The notes: a model not told the origin generated them from the letters alone. Shown: positions 34,540 to 47,685, numbered from the stretch's first letter. The stretch is DNA of 64,000 bases from Bactrocera neohumeralis (GCF_024586455.1 NC_065921.1:12803401-12867400); one strand, 5' to 3'. A program made the numbers and translations.

Positions 34540-35470
34540 AGACTTTCCGCTACCCGGCAGCCTAACTTTGAAGTCCAAGAACCAGCGAAGGCAAGCTATC
34601 CGGAGAAGCGACGTGATGCTTACCTGCTGAGAAGTGTGCAGCTGCAACTGTCAACCAATGAGAAACTAAAGAAAAAGTTCAATAATGCATTGATTGTGCG
34701 AAAGCAGTCTTGTCTAATTTTCAGCTTGAATCGTCAGCAGTGGGAGTAAAGCGAAAGAGGTCAGCTGAAGAGGCTAAGCCAAAATCATTTGCTGATGTTA
34801 CCCGGAATCGCATTATCATTAGTGTGCTCGATGAGAGAGATCCCGAAGGAAAAATTGCCTGAGACCAATGCAAGAGCTATTACGTAATCTCGTTTCGCTA
34901 TTATCATTCACGGATGTCGGATGTTATCACGACCAAATAAAGATGATTGCTTAAGGTTGGAGAGGTGTACCCCGGAGATAGGCTGGTAGCGGTAGATAGG
35001 AAGGAGATCGCGTCACAACCAAAGGTAAGGGTTTGGAACCCAGCTACACCATTGCAGTCGGTTCAGATAATAGAGCTCATTAGCGCGTGAAACTAGAATC
35101 TGCCAACTGAATAATGGAAATTCTTCAAGGTCTTCAAAGACGACGTAGCAGAATCTGCCGTGGACACCAAACGAGCCCGAATATAGATTCCGTTGTCCTT
35201 AACAAGAGAATCCATAAGATATAAATATGGATTCACGAAGAAGAACGTCATAACCTACAATGGACGCCGATTCTATAAACCACTCGGGTTCGTAAAATGA
35301 TATGAGATATGTGAAGCCACGAAAGATCTCGTGAACTCCTCGAGTGGCGTAAAAAACACGGAACAAGGTGAGTGTTCTGCGGAGTCTGAGCTTGCTGGCA
35401 AACTCTCTTAATTATATACAGAGAGAGAACTTTTGAGCGACTTTCAAGAAGACGTAGGTAAGGCAATAGT
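34540..35470 (+). mobile_element. LOA-like retrotransposon ORF1 remnant
   Basis: Plus-strand frames give KRSAEEAKPKSFADVTRNR, ..VLDERDPEGKI, then NLPTE.WKFFKVFKDDVAES and TKKNVITYNGRRFYKPLGFV, the texture of LOA-clade ORF1 proteins with several frameshifts and stops. No RT domain follows. Family assignment is by recognition only. Confidence 0.5.
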
Positions 35471-35589
35471 CAATGTGTCTGCTTCATATTAAACTCCACC
35501 ACAACAAATTAGCTTCTCTAGCCACAATTAACCGAACGGCCAAGGATTTCGTCCTCATTTTCGAGCAGTCAATCAGAATAGAATTTACC

Positions 35590-35960
35590 GGTTTATTTTT
35601 TGATTAGTTTCGACTAATTTTTGGAGCGCTTTTCAATAGATTGAGGGATAGTTTCGACGCCATATTCATAAAATCACATCTCGTCACCAGTACTGATGCA
35701 TTTGATGAATGTGGAGTACTCAGCTACGCCGTCAAGCGTCGTTTTTGCAAAAGTTCCATGCCTTTTGGTACGAGTGTAGCGTTAACACGCTTCATAGCCA
35801 AAACTTTAACCAAAACATATTGAGTCGATCTATCTATAAGAGATGTTGCCTCCTCTGCAATCTCTCTCCTGCCAATGAGACGAATTTCAAGTACTCTTTT
35901 AACTGTTTCAAGGTTAACATCATAAGTAGAGGTAGAGGTTTGATTGCAAGCCATTCTCCT
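35590..35960 (-). mobile_element. Mariner transposase fragment, minus strand
   Basis: The minus strand reads RREIAEEATSLIDRSTQYVL, VKVLAMKRVNATLVPKGMEL, then after a frameshift STFIKCISTGDEM.FYEYGVET, which contains the first catalytic Asp. It is truncated before the second catalytic motif. Same family as 19021-19200 and 54840-55010. Confidence 0.82.
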
Positions 35961-35964
35961 AAAA

Positions 35965-37655
35965 AATCCAATATAATAATGAGTCAGTTTTATTTACTAA
36001 CTGGGTATAAGCTATAACTCCCCTGGAGTGATTTTTTGACATTTTTCCTAAATACTTGGTTAAACCAAATTTTCTTATTTTCTTTATAATGAAACCGATA
36101 AATCTATAAACTAATTTAATACCGATTTGAGTCAATGTTTTTGCTTCTACAACGACGTACATTCCTTTTCAAGCATTCAATAAATAATTTTCGATTCAAA
36201 AATCTTTTTTCCCAATACGGATGCTTGCTTTTTGCGTCCATGTATTAAAAACAAAAATCTTTTGAATCTTTCTTTTCAAAAAAAATATTTTGGCTTTGCA
36301 TTGAACATCACAGACATCCCATATTCCAATTAAGAAATTGAAGACGAACTGTTTGAAGCGATACTCATTCAAAGAAATAGACTGTGGAGAACTAACTTAC
36401 AGTTACTAAATTATATTAATTAATATACAAGTGCATTCTTTCTATACACTTATGTACATATGTACAAATGTATACACATATTAATATGTGTGTATTTAAA
36501 GCATATGTGTACGTATATATGTAGCAACTTTGATGAAAGTTTATTAGAAGTTCAAAATAGTTGTGCTTTCCGGATATAAAAGGGTGGTTGAATAGAGGTA
36601 ATTATTAAAATTAGTGATGACTTTATAAAAATGTAATATTTTCCACTTTTTCCAAATATCTTGGGTAATACTAGTACTTTTGAAAATCCAACAAACAATT
36701 AAAAAATAATGTCCCCTTAAAGCTTATGTTACTAACAAAACTGTGTGCTTACAAACGAATAGGCTATGATAAGGCACAGCACAGACCGACGTTAATTGCT
36801 AATTTGACAGCACAACGATTTCGACGATATTGCATGCCATCAATATGAAGTTTCTTTTGATTTTGCTTACCACTTCGAGTTGCAATTATTTGAATGAGAA
36901 CTTCAAACTAATACCCAAGTTAATGAAAGAAAGTGCAGAAAAGGAGTAAAAAGTGAAAAGCGAAATTACAACACGAAATGTAACGTAGTAAAGTGCAGTG
37001 CGGTGCAGTGTTGGGAAGAAACTAAAAATTATATAAAAGCTTCTAGCGATTTTCCGCTCTTTGACTTGAGTCAATTTGTGCGGCATGTAGCTAACGTTAT
37101 ACAAGTTTTGAACGGATTCAATGAAGAAACTATAATGGATCCTTTTTCATTTTCAGTTCAACTTTTCGTTTTCTCTCTTTCCGCCCTTTTTCTGTGTCGG
37201 CCAATAGCCGTTAGCATTGGGTGACTGGGATTGGTAATTGACAGCAGAGTAGTAGTTTTAATGCAGTTATTACAAAGTATCGAACGTCACAAGTTTAACA
37301 TTTGGTACTCCTATCCCTAAGGGTTTTTGCGGGGCACTAATAAAAAAATGACTTCTACAGTAAACTCCGGTTAATTGAGCTTGGAAATTTGTTTCAGATT
37401 TCGGTGAATAATCACCAAATTTAAGTATGTAGAGAGGATGATTCTATTAAAAATGTACTTGTATAATTTTATTTATCGATTTTTATGTAATCTTTTAATT
37501 TTAAATTATACAATATTAAGGACAAACTAAAATTTGCTCTTCAGTTTTTACGCAAGATATTGTTCTTAAAATTAGTCGGCCCTTTAAAAAATATATTTAT
37601 TATTTAGAATGTTACGGTGATATATATTCACTAATGGTAAGGCAATTAATTGTTA
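35965..37655. other. Non-coding, with an 18-bp perfect palindrome
   Basis: AT-rich. ACACATATTAATATGTGT at 36474-36491 is a perfect palindrome within TACATA/TATGTA tracts. No supported exon. Confidence 0.45.
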
Positions 37656-37659
37656 GTAG

Positions 37660-38793
37660 TGAAATCAGTTAAGTCCACTCTCAACGAAGAAAGTTCAAAC
37701 TCTAAAAAAGGAGTTCTTTATTTCTGTCCTGCAATATGGGGGCATGGACAATGACGTCATCCAATGAGTCGGTCTTAGGAGTGTTCGAAAGAAAGATTCA
37801 TGGTCCTTTGCGCATTGGTAACGGCGACTACCCCAGTCGATGGATGAGCTATACGAGATATACATACATATGAGAATAAAAACATGCCAAGAGAGCTCGA
37901 CCTCTTTCGTGAGTTCGTTCGAATGATTTTGGTGAACATTTTAAGTATAAAACGCGTGTTTGCTCGACCTTCTAGATAAAGCTGTTTTTTTTTAAAGAGT
38001 ACAAGTCTCTTTAGATATGCTTTATCTTGTGAATTCCGATCCCTTATTCATGCAAGACATTATAACTGCCGATGAGATATGAATTTACGAGTTTGACATG
38101 CAAACAAGTCAACAATCATCGGAGTGGAGGGAAAAAACGAGCCGAAACCAAAGACAATCACTCCAAAGTCGTTCAAAAATCAAGGTGGTGCTCATTGTTT
38201 TTTTCGATATTCGTGATTTGGTGGAACATAATTTTTTTCCGGACGGACAAACGATCAACAAGGATTTCTATTTGACCAATTTGAGGCGTTTGCGTGAGAA
38301 CATCAGTCGAAATGATAATAAATAGTGCATTTCATCGAGCCACGATTGTGACCGAATTCAAAGCCAAAAACGCATTGAATACCTGGATCAACATTTAGCT
38401 CAGTGTGATTTTTTCCTGTTCTTCGAACTGAAATTGCCGCTCCGTGAAACCCGTTTTCAGCCGATAAAAAGATAAAAAACAAAATTCGCTGAAGCAGCTG
38501 AAGGCCATCTTAAATTATTGTCACAACATAAGTTTAGCGAATCAAGAGACAACTGCTGAGCTGGCTAGGTCATACTGTTCGGATGGAAGAGAAAACTCCA
38601 GCTTTGAAGGTTTTCGATTCAGTACCCACCGGTGGATGCAGAGATGGACTCCGTTGGGGAGATTAGGCAGAGGAGGAGGACTTGGTCTCTCGGATTGGCG
38701 TCAAATAGTGAAAGGAAGAAACGACTTGCTTGCTGTTGTTTACTCGACTATAATGAAATAAGCAATTTCTAGACCAGTAAAGAAGAAGAAACG
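37660..38793 (+). mobile_element. RTE-like retrotransposon copy 2, split by a mariner
   Basis: The left part (37668-37868) matches 59505-59660 (SNESVLGVFERKI region, TGGGGGCATGGA). The right part (38535-38790) resumes with RRQLLSWLGHTVRMEEKTPA, GLSDWRQIVKGRND and the AAGAAGAAG tail. Between them, about 670 bp of mariner sequence are inserted. In copy 3 the same stretch is continuous (CGAGATATTCGGCG..AAGAGGCAGCG). Inactive. Confidence 0.75.
37870..38530 (+). mobile_element. Mariner element nested in RTE-like copy 2
   Basis: Plus strand: ITADEI.IYEFDMQTSQQSSEW (first catalytic motif, Gly to Ala change and stop), then SRSKIKVVLIVFFDIRDLVE, HNFFPDGQTINKDFYLTNLR. The catalytic HDN block is missing and the C-terminus decayed. 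Terminal repeats were not identified with certainty, so its boundaries are approximate. Confidence 0.75.
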
Positions 38794-38794
38794 A

Positions 38795-41455
38795 TTTGGT
38801 AAAACTGAATTAAATTTAAGCGCATTTAACAGAAGATTACTGTAAATATGCATGCATTGCTTCTTATATGTGTACCGACTTAAAATCCCTAAAAAAAAGA
38901 ATAATTGACTTGAAAGTTTTATACTTCATGTCAAATTCACTTCCGATGATCAAAAATATTCCTGTACGACCGGTGTAAGCCATAGCTCCGGTAAACTAGA
39001 AATAAAAAAAATGGAAATTGGCAAGGAACGGAACCAAAAATCTATCAAATATTTTGAAAAATTAGCTCGATATAACAGCTAAAATCTTGATTACAGCAAC
39101 CAGCTACCCGTTTCGTAACATGGGTTTTCCAACTGAATAGATTTTCATTAAAGTAGACGTCTAAATTTTGAGACCAGGACAGTATTTAATGGGTTTTCAA
39201 ATAGTTTTTCAGATTATTCTTGCAGCGTTTGAGCAGTCGAGTTCTTATATTCCAAATCCATATTTAAAAAAAAAGGATTGATGTCTTCTATTTTCTTATT
39301 CGAAATCAAGAATCATACAGAAACAAATTCCGCAACCAACTTTTCTAATTAAACATAAATTTGTTATGCATTTTCTGCGGCTTTCTTCAACTGATCCTTG
39401 CATATCTGTACGTTCCATTAAGTATGGTATACCAGTTCTTTCGTCTTACCCATACCACTTTCTCAACGGTTCAATAGTAATTTACCCCCGTTTCATGAAG
39501 CCACCAGCAAACAGCAATAATTCCATTATTTCTGCTGAAGCATGAAAAGCGAATTCATACTTGGAGTAACGACTTAAGACCATTATTGAAATGACCGGCA
39601 TCGCGAATATCCGCAAGAGCTTTCAACCCAAAACACTCACGCCAAGGGTAAAGGGGTGAACTGGCAAAACGGGTGTTAAATGAGAAACTGACACACAGTG
39701 ACAATTTCAGTGTTCGATGAGAGCAAAAAAAAAAGTACAACGAAGTATAGTAAAATAAAATAAAAGCGAAGCAAAGCGAAGAGCAGAGCATGGCAATGAA
39801 GCGATTTCACGAGCTTTTAACAAGAAGGCTACTGCTGTCGTGAGCTGCGCGGTTGTCGGAAGTAATGGAAGGAGAAAATAGCGTAAAATTGAAAAACATA
39901 TAAATTTTCGTAAACGATTACGCGACTATTAAGTGCAGCCAATGGGAAAACGCAAGTCGCGGCAGCATAGCAAATGGAGCAAAAAGGATTGCCGCGTAGC
40001 GCAAAAGGATGGGCTCAATCGTGTCGCATTTATAAGTAGGTGGGTATTTTTTCAACAATTCTAAGATGGTCGAAATATTTTTGGTGGCTTACAAGAACAT
40101 GTTCTTACACGCGCCCCACTAATTAAACGCCTTGACTTATGTATGCCTTTGCATGGGTCACAAATATATTCGAATCTCGGGTTTGCTATTAATACTTCTG
40201 TTGCCGTTGTTGTGCTGTTCGAAATTTGCTTTTAAACACCGAAACGCATTGAAAGCGTAGCGAGATTTTTAGAAATCCTTTTTTTTTAACTACACTGATT
40301 TTATGTAAGACCAACTGAGTGGGTTTCTGCCTTCGCGTTCCTCCTTCTCCTCTCGCTACTTAACTGCGGATTAAAATGTACGCCGCATTCTGTGCACCGA
40401 GCGTTTTGTTTGCCCAACGCTGCGCTACATTTAATGAGTGGTTTAAAAGCGGCCAAGGATTCTTTTTGTGCATCCTTACGCCGAACTTTGCTTCTGCTTT
40501 GTACATTTAAGATTTTAGCTGGGAAGGAAACTTCTGTGAAATTAGTGCCATGAAAAAAATGGGATTAATCGTGCATTCGAAAAAATATGGAGAGTTTTCT
40601 TTCACTTTTTGTCTTTATTTGTATTTGTATATCGTGCGCGGCTTCCCACTCCTCCAACACTTCAAACAGCTTATACTTTCGGCTGTCTCGCTTTCTGTCT
40701 GCTTCTTAATTTTTCGTTTATTTAATTATGCTTTTTTACGCTTGACATTTTTTCTCCTCATTTCTTTATTTCTTAATCTGTCTATTTAATTTTGATTATT
40801 TATGGGAAATTTCTCTTTGATCTTTGCATGTTTTCTTTGACCAACTTAATTTCTTCTAGGCGGACTTTTTATTTGTTTAATGAACTTTTATGTGCGCTTC
40901 ATGCTTAGTAAAGATATTGAAAGCTGGCTCATATACTTACTTATTTACTTGCTTAAAAGTATCGAACTAATGAGACGTCCTCATTTATTTAATTAAAAAA
41001 TCTGGGTTTGCTCAGATGCGAAAAAGTTTTTAATTCTTTCTAATGAATAAACAATATTCGAGCAGTTAATTTTTACTTTGTCCTCTACAGAGCACAACAG
41101 CTTACAGATTTTTATGAATATCATTGATAATTTGCTAATTGATAAGAAAAATATGTAATTAATGAGCATATAAGTTTTCTGTTTCTTAGAACAGCACCAA
41201 GTGGAGGTGGACTTAATGCAAGAGACTACGCACACAGTTGCTCTTTCTTACGAAGCTTCACAAGTTCCACTTCTCGTTACATAGGTCGCCTGTTATATAT
41301 GTATATATGTATTTCGGCATTTTTCAACACAAGTGTTGCAAAATTTGGAAACTCAAAATCTTAACGCAAAGTTTGAAAATTATGTTGGTATACATACTCA
41401 GAACTTTTTGACATATGAGAGCTATTTGTGTAATTCACAGTAACTTAAAATATTC
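38795..41455. other. Gene-poor; GC-richer block 39900-40540
   Basis: No supported exon. The block at 39900-40540 appears single-copy. The pyrimidine-rich open frame at 40550-40789 is low-complexity. Confidence 0.4.
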
Positions 41456-41459
41456 TTCT

Positions 41460-42410
41460 TGACCAAAAAATGACTTAAATTGCGAAAAACTTCGCCCGAT
41501 TATTTATTACAACATTCGACGTGGATTAACTCATCAAGAATGCACAGATGAACTTAATTCAGTTTTTGACGATGAACTCCAACAAGGAAGTGTTTATCGA
41601 TGGTATTTTGATCGTAGATCGTAGAAGCTCGTCCAAAATCAGTTGTTGTTCCAAAAACTATTGATGCTGTATGCAAATTGCAAGATCATCATGTGACCTA
41701 TCGTGAGTTTGAGGCAACTACTATGGGTATTAGTGGTACTAGCATACATTCAAGATTGCATGAACAATTGACTATAAAAAAGATTTGTTCACGTTGAATC
41801 ACACACAAATTGTCAATTGCACAAAAACAGGCGAGTGGAAGTGTGCCAAGAAAATTTGAACATGTGTGAAAGTGAGCCCCAATTTTTGAATAACGTAATC
41901 ACAGGTGACAAGACATAGATCTTTGAGTATGAACCAGAGAGAAAGAGGCAATCATCCGAGTGGCAAACGCCGTCGTCTTATCAGCCAAAAAAAGGAAGAA
42001 TGAGTAATTCCAAAGTGTAAACAAAAGGCATCGTCTATCACGAATTCGCTCCTCCTGGACAAACCGTCAATGCCAAGTTTTACGTGGAAGTCCTCAAGAG
42101 ACTCAAACGAAGGGTCAATCGGGTCCGACAAGACGCAGCAGCCCATTGAAAATTGCATCACGACACAGGAAAGGCGGTGTGAGCCGGGGACACCGCCTTT
42201 CTTGTGAACAGCTACCTAACCAAGGCCGGCATCCCAATGCTTCCGCAGCCACCCTACAGCCCAGATGTGGCCCCCCCAATGAAAGGCAAGCTTATTGAGA
42301 CGACAAAGGGAATTCAAGCACATGTACCTCGGCTCTCAAGGCTATTCCGGAGAAGGCCTTCCGTGACGCCTTTAACGCTTGGAGCCATGTTATCAAGCGC
42401 CGAAGTATCC
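41460..42410 (+). mobile_element. Mariner element with an inverted micro-duplication in the catalytic motif
   Basis: Plus-strand motifs in order: YYNIRRGLTHQEC (N-terminal helix), ARPKSVVVPKTIDAV, YREFEATTMGISGTSIHS, NVITGDKT.IFEYEPE, GIVYHEFAPPGQTVNAKFYV, EVLKRLKRRVNRVRQD, KLHHDT, then SYLTKAGIPMLPQPPYSPDV and FRDAFNAWSHVIKR. The expected HHDNAPSHTAF is broken after HHD by a 12-bp inverted duplication (42169-42201). Frameshifts and stops throughout. Confidence 0.85.
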
Positions 42411-42411
42411 A

Positions 42412-42900
42412 AAAAGAACGTTCAGAGCTCGCATTCATCACAGGAAGTGTGCAAAACAAGCGAAGAAAACTATGAATTATGGGGTATAAGTATAAATCGC
42501 AGTTCTTCAACATTTCCATTACAGTAGTCGGTAAGTTGTTGTCTTTTGACTTTTGATTTGTCCCCATTGGCACTGCCAGTGATCAAGTTCACCTTTGAAC
42601 TACAATCATCGCATGATGTTGTCATTATCCAAAAGTCCTTTGGGTCTACCTATCAAGCAATCAATATAAGTAGGTTTCCAGTTTGCCAAAACTTCTCAAG
42701 AATAGCGCGTTTTCAAATCTATGCCGATTGTATCCAACAGAGGAATCTACACTGAGACCCTGTAGTATTCTTCGCAAGTTCTCAAGAAAAAATGTTAGCG
42801 TTTTATTTGTTGGCTACAGATTCTTAGTATTTCTTCGTCAACTTTCAGTTCTGACGTCATTTTTTGTGTCTGAATAAATGGATCGAAACTGTTACTCCTA
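42412..42900 (-). mobile_element. hAT-type transposase C-terminal fragment
   Basis: The minus strand encodes IQTQKMTSELKVDEEIL, a TCEEYYRVSV block, and near 42412-42540 YPIIHSFLRLFCTLPVMNAS followed by SERSFWILRRL, the hAT dimerisation domain (CTLPVTxAS.ERSFS..R). It abuts the mariner end at about 42410. Frameshifts show decay. The hAT assignment rests on the CTLPV..SSERSF motif and is firm; the subfamily is not known. Confidence 0.75.
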
Positions 42901-43810
42901 TTTTTGTTTTCGATTTCGGAACGTTACAAGCAGACTAACTATCATATTTGATGCCTTTGACAGATCGTTTGATTCGTTCTGAAGAATCACGCTGAGTGAA
43001 TGAGTTAAAGATAGAATATCACATAGACAAAAAAACCTAATTATAAGTTAAAATTTGCACACGGCTGCGATGAGTATCGTTGCTTCTCCCGCTGTTTCCT
43101 TATTTTTCTAGTTACTTATTGTTGTTTCTTCAAAGTAAGTTGCCACAGTAAAAAATACGCCGCAAAAGGGCAGAATGCTCGATCCACAATGGTTTTAGCT
43201 GTTAGCTGTTGGCTTTCTCCCATTTCCCTCTCTGAAGTCGCCACTGATAATATATACATATGTATAATTTTTATTGTTTTCATTCCAAGTATTGCTCATC
43301 TGAAGTTAAAATATTTTCCCATGCTTAAGACATTTTGTGTATTCCATCCCAAAAGAAATTCGCCTGTTTTGCGGCCAAAAATGAATCAAGCCTTTTTCAG
43401 GGCGGTCTTCCTTCATGTTGAATTAATGAAGAAGAAGTCTCCGCAAAAACACGTCTTCGGTATACTGGAGAAATGGAATAATAATTAACTTGCATCTGTT
43501 GGTATTATAAAAAACTATGAACTGTGACCCGGTTAAAGTCTTCTACTAGAGACGACCTATCAGTGTTTGATATGTTTTAATATATTTGTAATGATTCCTA
43601 AAATTGCCGAGACAAAACTCCTTGCTCTGGCATTTAGAATAAACATCCATCTTCCTCTGTTACCATACTTCTTTCAGACCTTGGTTGTATTTCTACGTAT
43701 CCTATGTAACATATCCGCTGTGTTTAGATTCTCATCGCTCTATCTTATACGATATACAACTTTCCGATATTCCAGCTCAGTCAGTGCGTAGAAATCAACC
43801 TCCACCGCAA
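42901..43810. other. No gene recognised
   Basis: Open frames at 43189-43488 and 43567-43791 have no family resemblance. The second may be degraded retroelement sequence preceding the RNase H remnant. Confidence 0.4.
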
Positions 43811-43819
43811 CTAGCATAT

Positions 43820-44283
43820 CGCCATTCTTAGCGACAGTCAAGCGGCACTAAAAGCGATCTCAGTATATGAGGTCAAAACGCTTTTAGTAGAGGTAAATGA
43901 AGGCTTAAACCACCTATCTTTGTACAACCAGGTACACCTAATCTGGGTGACGTGGCATAAAGGGTAGCAGGAAATGAGCTTGCCGACGAACTAGCCCGCT
44001 TCCTCGTCGCGCTTTACAGAAGGCACTGCAGGCTCAGGAAGTACTTGTCCAACATGGGCATAATCGCTTGCGCTAACTGCCGGTTCTGCGACTTGGACCA
44101 GGAAACACCAGCACACCTAATTCTGGATGATCCAGCGATTTGCAGAAGAAGGCTTAAGGCCCTGGGTTCCATCTACATAGACAGGGATCACATCACCTCA
44201 GTAGCGCCCAGCAAGCTCCTGGAATTATTCAGGTTGCTGAACATTTGTGATATAGGAGAGGGCATAATGGACCCTCAGTAACA
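43820..44283 (+). mobile_element. Jockey-like retrotransposon RNase H / C-terminal remnant
   Basis: Contains GNELADELAR (RNase H active-site region) and then, in an open frame at 44045-44281, CRFCDLDQETPAHLILDD, a cysteine/histidine-rich C-terminus of non-LTR ORF2, ending at a stop. The upstream RT part is lost. Confidence 0.8.
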
Positions 44284-45920
44284 AATATCGGTCTATATTC
44301 CAGCTTCGAAATTCCTCATGAAATGTTAATCTTTTGCACAATTTTTTTTTGCAGTTAACTCCCTATTACGAAGAAAAAATCGCGAAAAAGTGATCTTCTT
44401 TTTCTAGCTTTTCAAAAAACTTTTCATGACATTTTTGAAGAATGAAAGTTAGTAAAGGCTCGACCATTTGCAAGTAGCATAAGATAGCAAAATACCTCGT
44501 GTTGTTGTCGGTGAGAATCGCACAAGACCAGCAACACATAATTGTATGTAATAACCAGCAGTAAGGCTGCTTTGACTGTTGACTAAGAATGTGTCTATTG
44601 TTGTTGGTATGTGGCATTAAAATTCACCATCGCGCCCTTTTTCTGTTTTCCTCTTTGTTGTTTTTTTTATGTGCTTGGCATTTGACTTCTTTATTTGTGA
44701 AAGTCGCATTTGGTAGTTGTTAGACGATAAAGTCAACATGTAGACCAGCTGATGGATGATAAATCATAGCATAAAAATATAATCGAATTTATATTGATAC
44801 AAGCGGCTTATGTTGTATTTGTAATGCTGGGCAAATGCTTGGCACAGGACCACCCCCTTCAAGTACGCAAAAAGGATGGTCAGTTGTGTACAAATCGAAA
44901 ATTCGTAATACAAAGTTATAGTGAAATCCGTCTTGATAGGACTTGACTGCGCCAACCCTGCTACACACATACACTTAAGTACTTATATACAGCACCCAAA
45001 TAAAAAACCGACTCTAAGACGGCATAAATAAAATATGGAGATAAGAATATGACAGTAACAATTGTGAAAAAATAAGCAATTGAAATCAATTGGCCAAACG
45101 GTCAAGTAGGATATATGGACTATGCTCACAAAGGACGCATACTAGAGTCCTATGCGAGTATGTAGAGTGGGCAAACGCTTACTTAGCATACGTAAATAGC
45201 CAAACGACCAGGCGCTGACTTCAAGGAGCCCATTTAGCTTTTTCGTTGTTGTTGTATCATATATGTACATACAAGTATATCTGCCATCATATGGGAATAT
45301 GTGTGACTTTATCGCTGCAGTTGTTATGGTCAATTGACGTTGCGCCGAGATAATAACCAGCATATGAGTACGTTTAGCATTTATTTGCTTGCTGTTACAC
45401 ATTTTTAATACATTATTGTTGTTTGCATGACGCATAAGTCGCTTTTAATGGCATACATTTATTTCCAGCTTTGAGCAAATGAATATTAGATAAAAGAGGC
45501 AGAGTAAAGTGCTCTTATAGCTTTTTTTTTATTTTTGTGGCAAATAAAAATAAATAGATAAGCTACTTGCTGGACATTTGCCGTCGTAACATAACTGTTA
45601 AATTGAGTAGCAATTGATTTATAAATATGTTTCAGTGGCAATAAACTTACATGCGTTTGAAATTTAAATGGGGGTTCAAATCATGGATCGGCACTTAAAA
45701 GTAAAATTTTTTTAGTGTTTTAAGTATATGTAAATAATTTGTTTGAAAAGAAAGCTTGTTACATTTATATAGAATCCGTAGCATTAATGTAAAATGGTGC
45801 AAATTCCATTGATCTGTGCTATATAAGCGATTTAAAAGAAATGATATATAAAACTAAATACTTATACAATAATCTTTGTACATAAAACATAACTTTGAGA
45901 AAATAAGAGTGCATACATAT
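44284..45920. other. No gene recognised
   Basis: Non-repetitive, AT-rich DNA. Open frames at 44366-44617, 44764-44974 and 45142-45435 show no domain or splice support. Confidence 0.4.
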
Positions 45921-45923
45921 TTT

Positions 45924-46735
45924 ATTGGGTAGTCGAAAAAGTCTTTTCGTATTTTGTCAATAGATGCCGTTGCAGTCGCATATCTCCAGTGCTCCAAATT
46001 ACATTATGTCATACCATGTAGTGTTGAAAAGATGAGATTTTAGGCTTCGTTTAGCCAAAAATTTCAATTGAAAAAAGTTGCAGCTCTTCAGAAATGAGTG
46101 AAAATAATGAAGAAATTCGACATATTGTGATGTTTACGGAGACGATGCTGTATCAGTTCGCGTAGCACAACAATGGTTCGCACAACAATGGTGAAACAAA
46201 ATGAAATCGAACCACTTCTGAAGCGAATGCTAACTGGAGACGAAAAGTGGATCAAATACGACAATAATGTGCCTAGTTGAACGATTGGACTCTATATTTC
46301 ACTGTCAACAACTGATGAGATTGAAGCAAGCAATCAAAAAAGCGACCAGAATTGATCAACAGAAAGAGCTTCGTCTTCCACCAGGACAACGCTAAACCAC
46401 ACACATCTTTGATGACTCAGCAAAAACTGGGAGAGCTTAGCTGGGAAGTTTTGATGCATCCACCATATGGCCTTGACCTTGCACCATCGGACTACCATTT
46501 ATGTATTTCGGTCAATGCAAAACTCCCTTAATGAAGTGAAGTTGGCTTGGTTTCAAGAGAAGTCTGTAAAAATTACTTGTCACAGTTTTCGACGAGAAAC
46601 CTGAAAAGTTTTACACTGATGGAATAATGTCTCTAGCGGAAAAATGGCAAAAAGTGGTCAAATGAAATGGTACATAATAAATAAAGAAATATATTTTAAT
46701 TCAGAAATTCTAATTCATATATATTCTCAAGTAAC
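45924..46735 (+). mobile_element. Decayed mariner element with left terminal repeat
   Basis: Begins TTGGGTAGTCGAAAAAGTCT next to a TA. Plus strand: MSENNEEIRHIVMF, KRMLTGDEKWIKYDNN (first catalytic Asp kept), LKQAIKKATRIDQQ, VFHQDNAKPHTSLMTQQKL (second catalytic motif kept), LMHPPYGLDLAPSDYHL, and the C-terminal KWQKVVK.NGTYI. Frameshifts and internal deletions. No right terminal repeat was found. Confidence 0.86.
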
Positions 46736-47149
46736 TGCTGGAACCTGGTCAACAATAGTTTTTAAATTAAATATCATAACGTCTATTTGTTTTGCTATTA
46801 CTCTACTTTTGTCGAGTCTCGCGTCTCGATACAGCAGGTCAATAACGCTTAAACAATTGGAGGGCTTCTGTGCTGCTCTCCGGGGTTCGGATGAATGCGG
46901 CAAACACTATTATGCGAAATCACATATTATTTTTACTTTTATGACTTTACTTTCATGCAATTTTACACAGTTTTTTATGGATAAAAAGTGATAGTTTTTT
47001 AAACCGGCAGCGAAGTGAAATTTTGAAATCTTCCTTTCATTTCGGAGTGTTCGGATTAATCACTTTCAGTACACAAAATTTTAAAACATGAAATTGCAGT
47101 TTCCCAGTACCATTGCTCAGTCCAGAGTTAGGCATAAGACAGTCTTTTA

Positions 47150-47685
47150 AGCTGCCGGATCAATGACATATATTTCAACGTCTTTTTTGTTGGGAAAGCC
47201 GCTGAGTCTCTAATGTATCAGCAGGCAGCTCCAGAGTTAACATGTACGTAGGCAGCCAAGCAGCAATCAAGGCTGTAACTACGTATCGCATGTCGGCCAG
47301 AAGAGTCTTGGGGTGCAAGAAGTAAGGAACAAAAAACTTTCCTTCTACTGGGTGCTAGATCACAAAAGCTTCGATGAGATAAGTAGTAAACGAGATTGAC
47401 AAAACTGATGTACGGTTGTCATGCGATAACGTGACCGATATTAGTAAGCCCATGCAATATTTTTACGACAATCTGGACAAAATCATGGTCTAATTTCGAT
47501 GAAATTATCTATCATTATCACAATAGCAAATGGCATATGCAAAGCAGTAGATCAAAAACATACAAGGGCCTTGTGGCCGCTCGCACTGGCGGAATGGGGC
47601 TGACAGATCGAGATATCTGCTGGAAATGTCAGGAACAAGGCATCAAGTAAACAATGGAGTAATTCATCTTTTGACACGAAAAATA
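47150..47685 (+). mobile_element. Jockey/I-like retrotransposon RNase H remnant
   Basis: Plus strand gives SRVNMYVGSQAAIKAVTTYR (RNase H), then DISKPMQYFYDNLDKIMV and MGLTDRDICWKCQEQ-like residues across frameshifts. Same family as 1-421 and 3640-3910. It breaks off at about 47670. Confidence 0.75.

Noticed and set aside
41460..42410. Chimera of two different mariner subfamilies
   Set aside because: The N-terminal and C-terminal halves suggested different subfamilies, but decay is too strong to decide without alignment.
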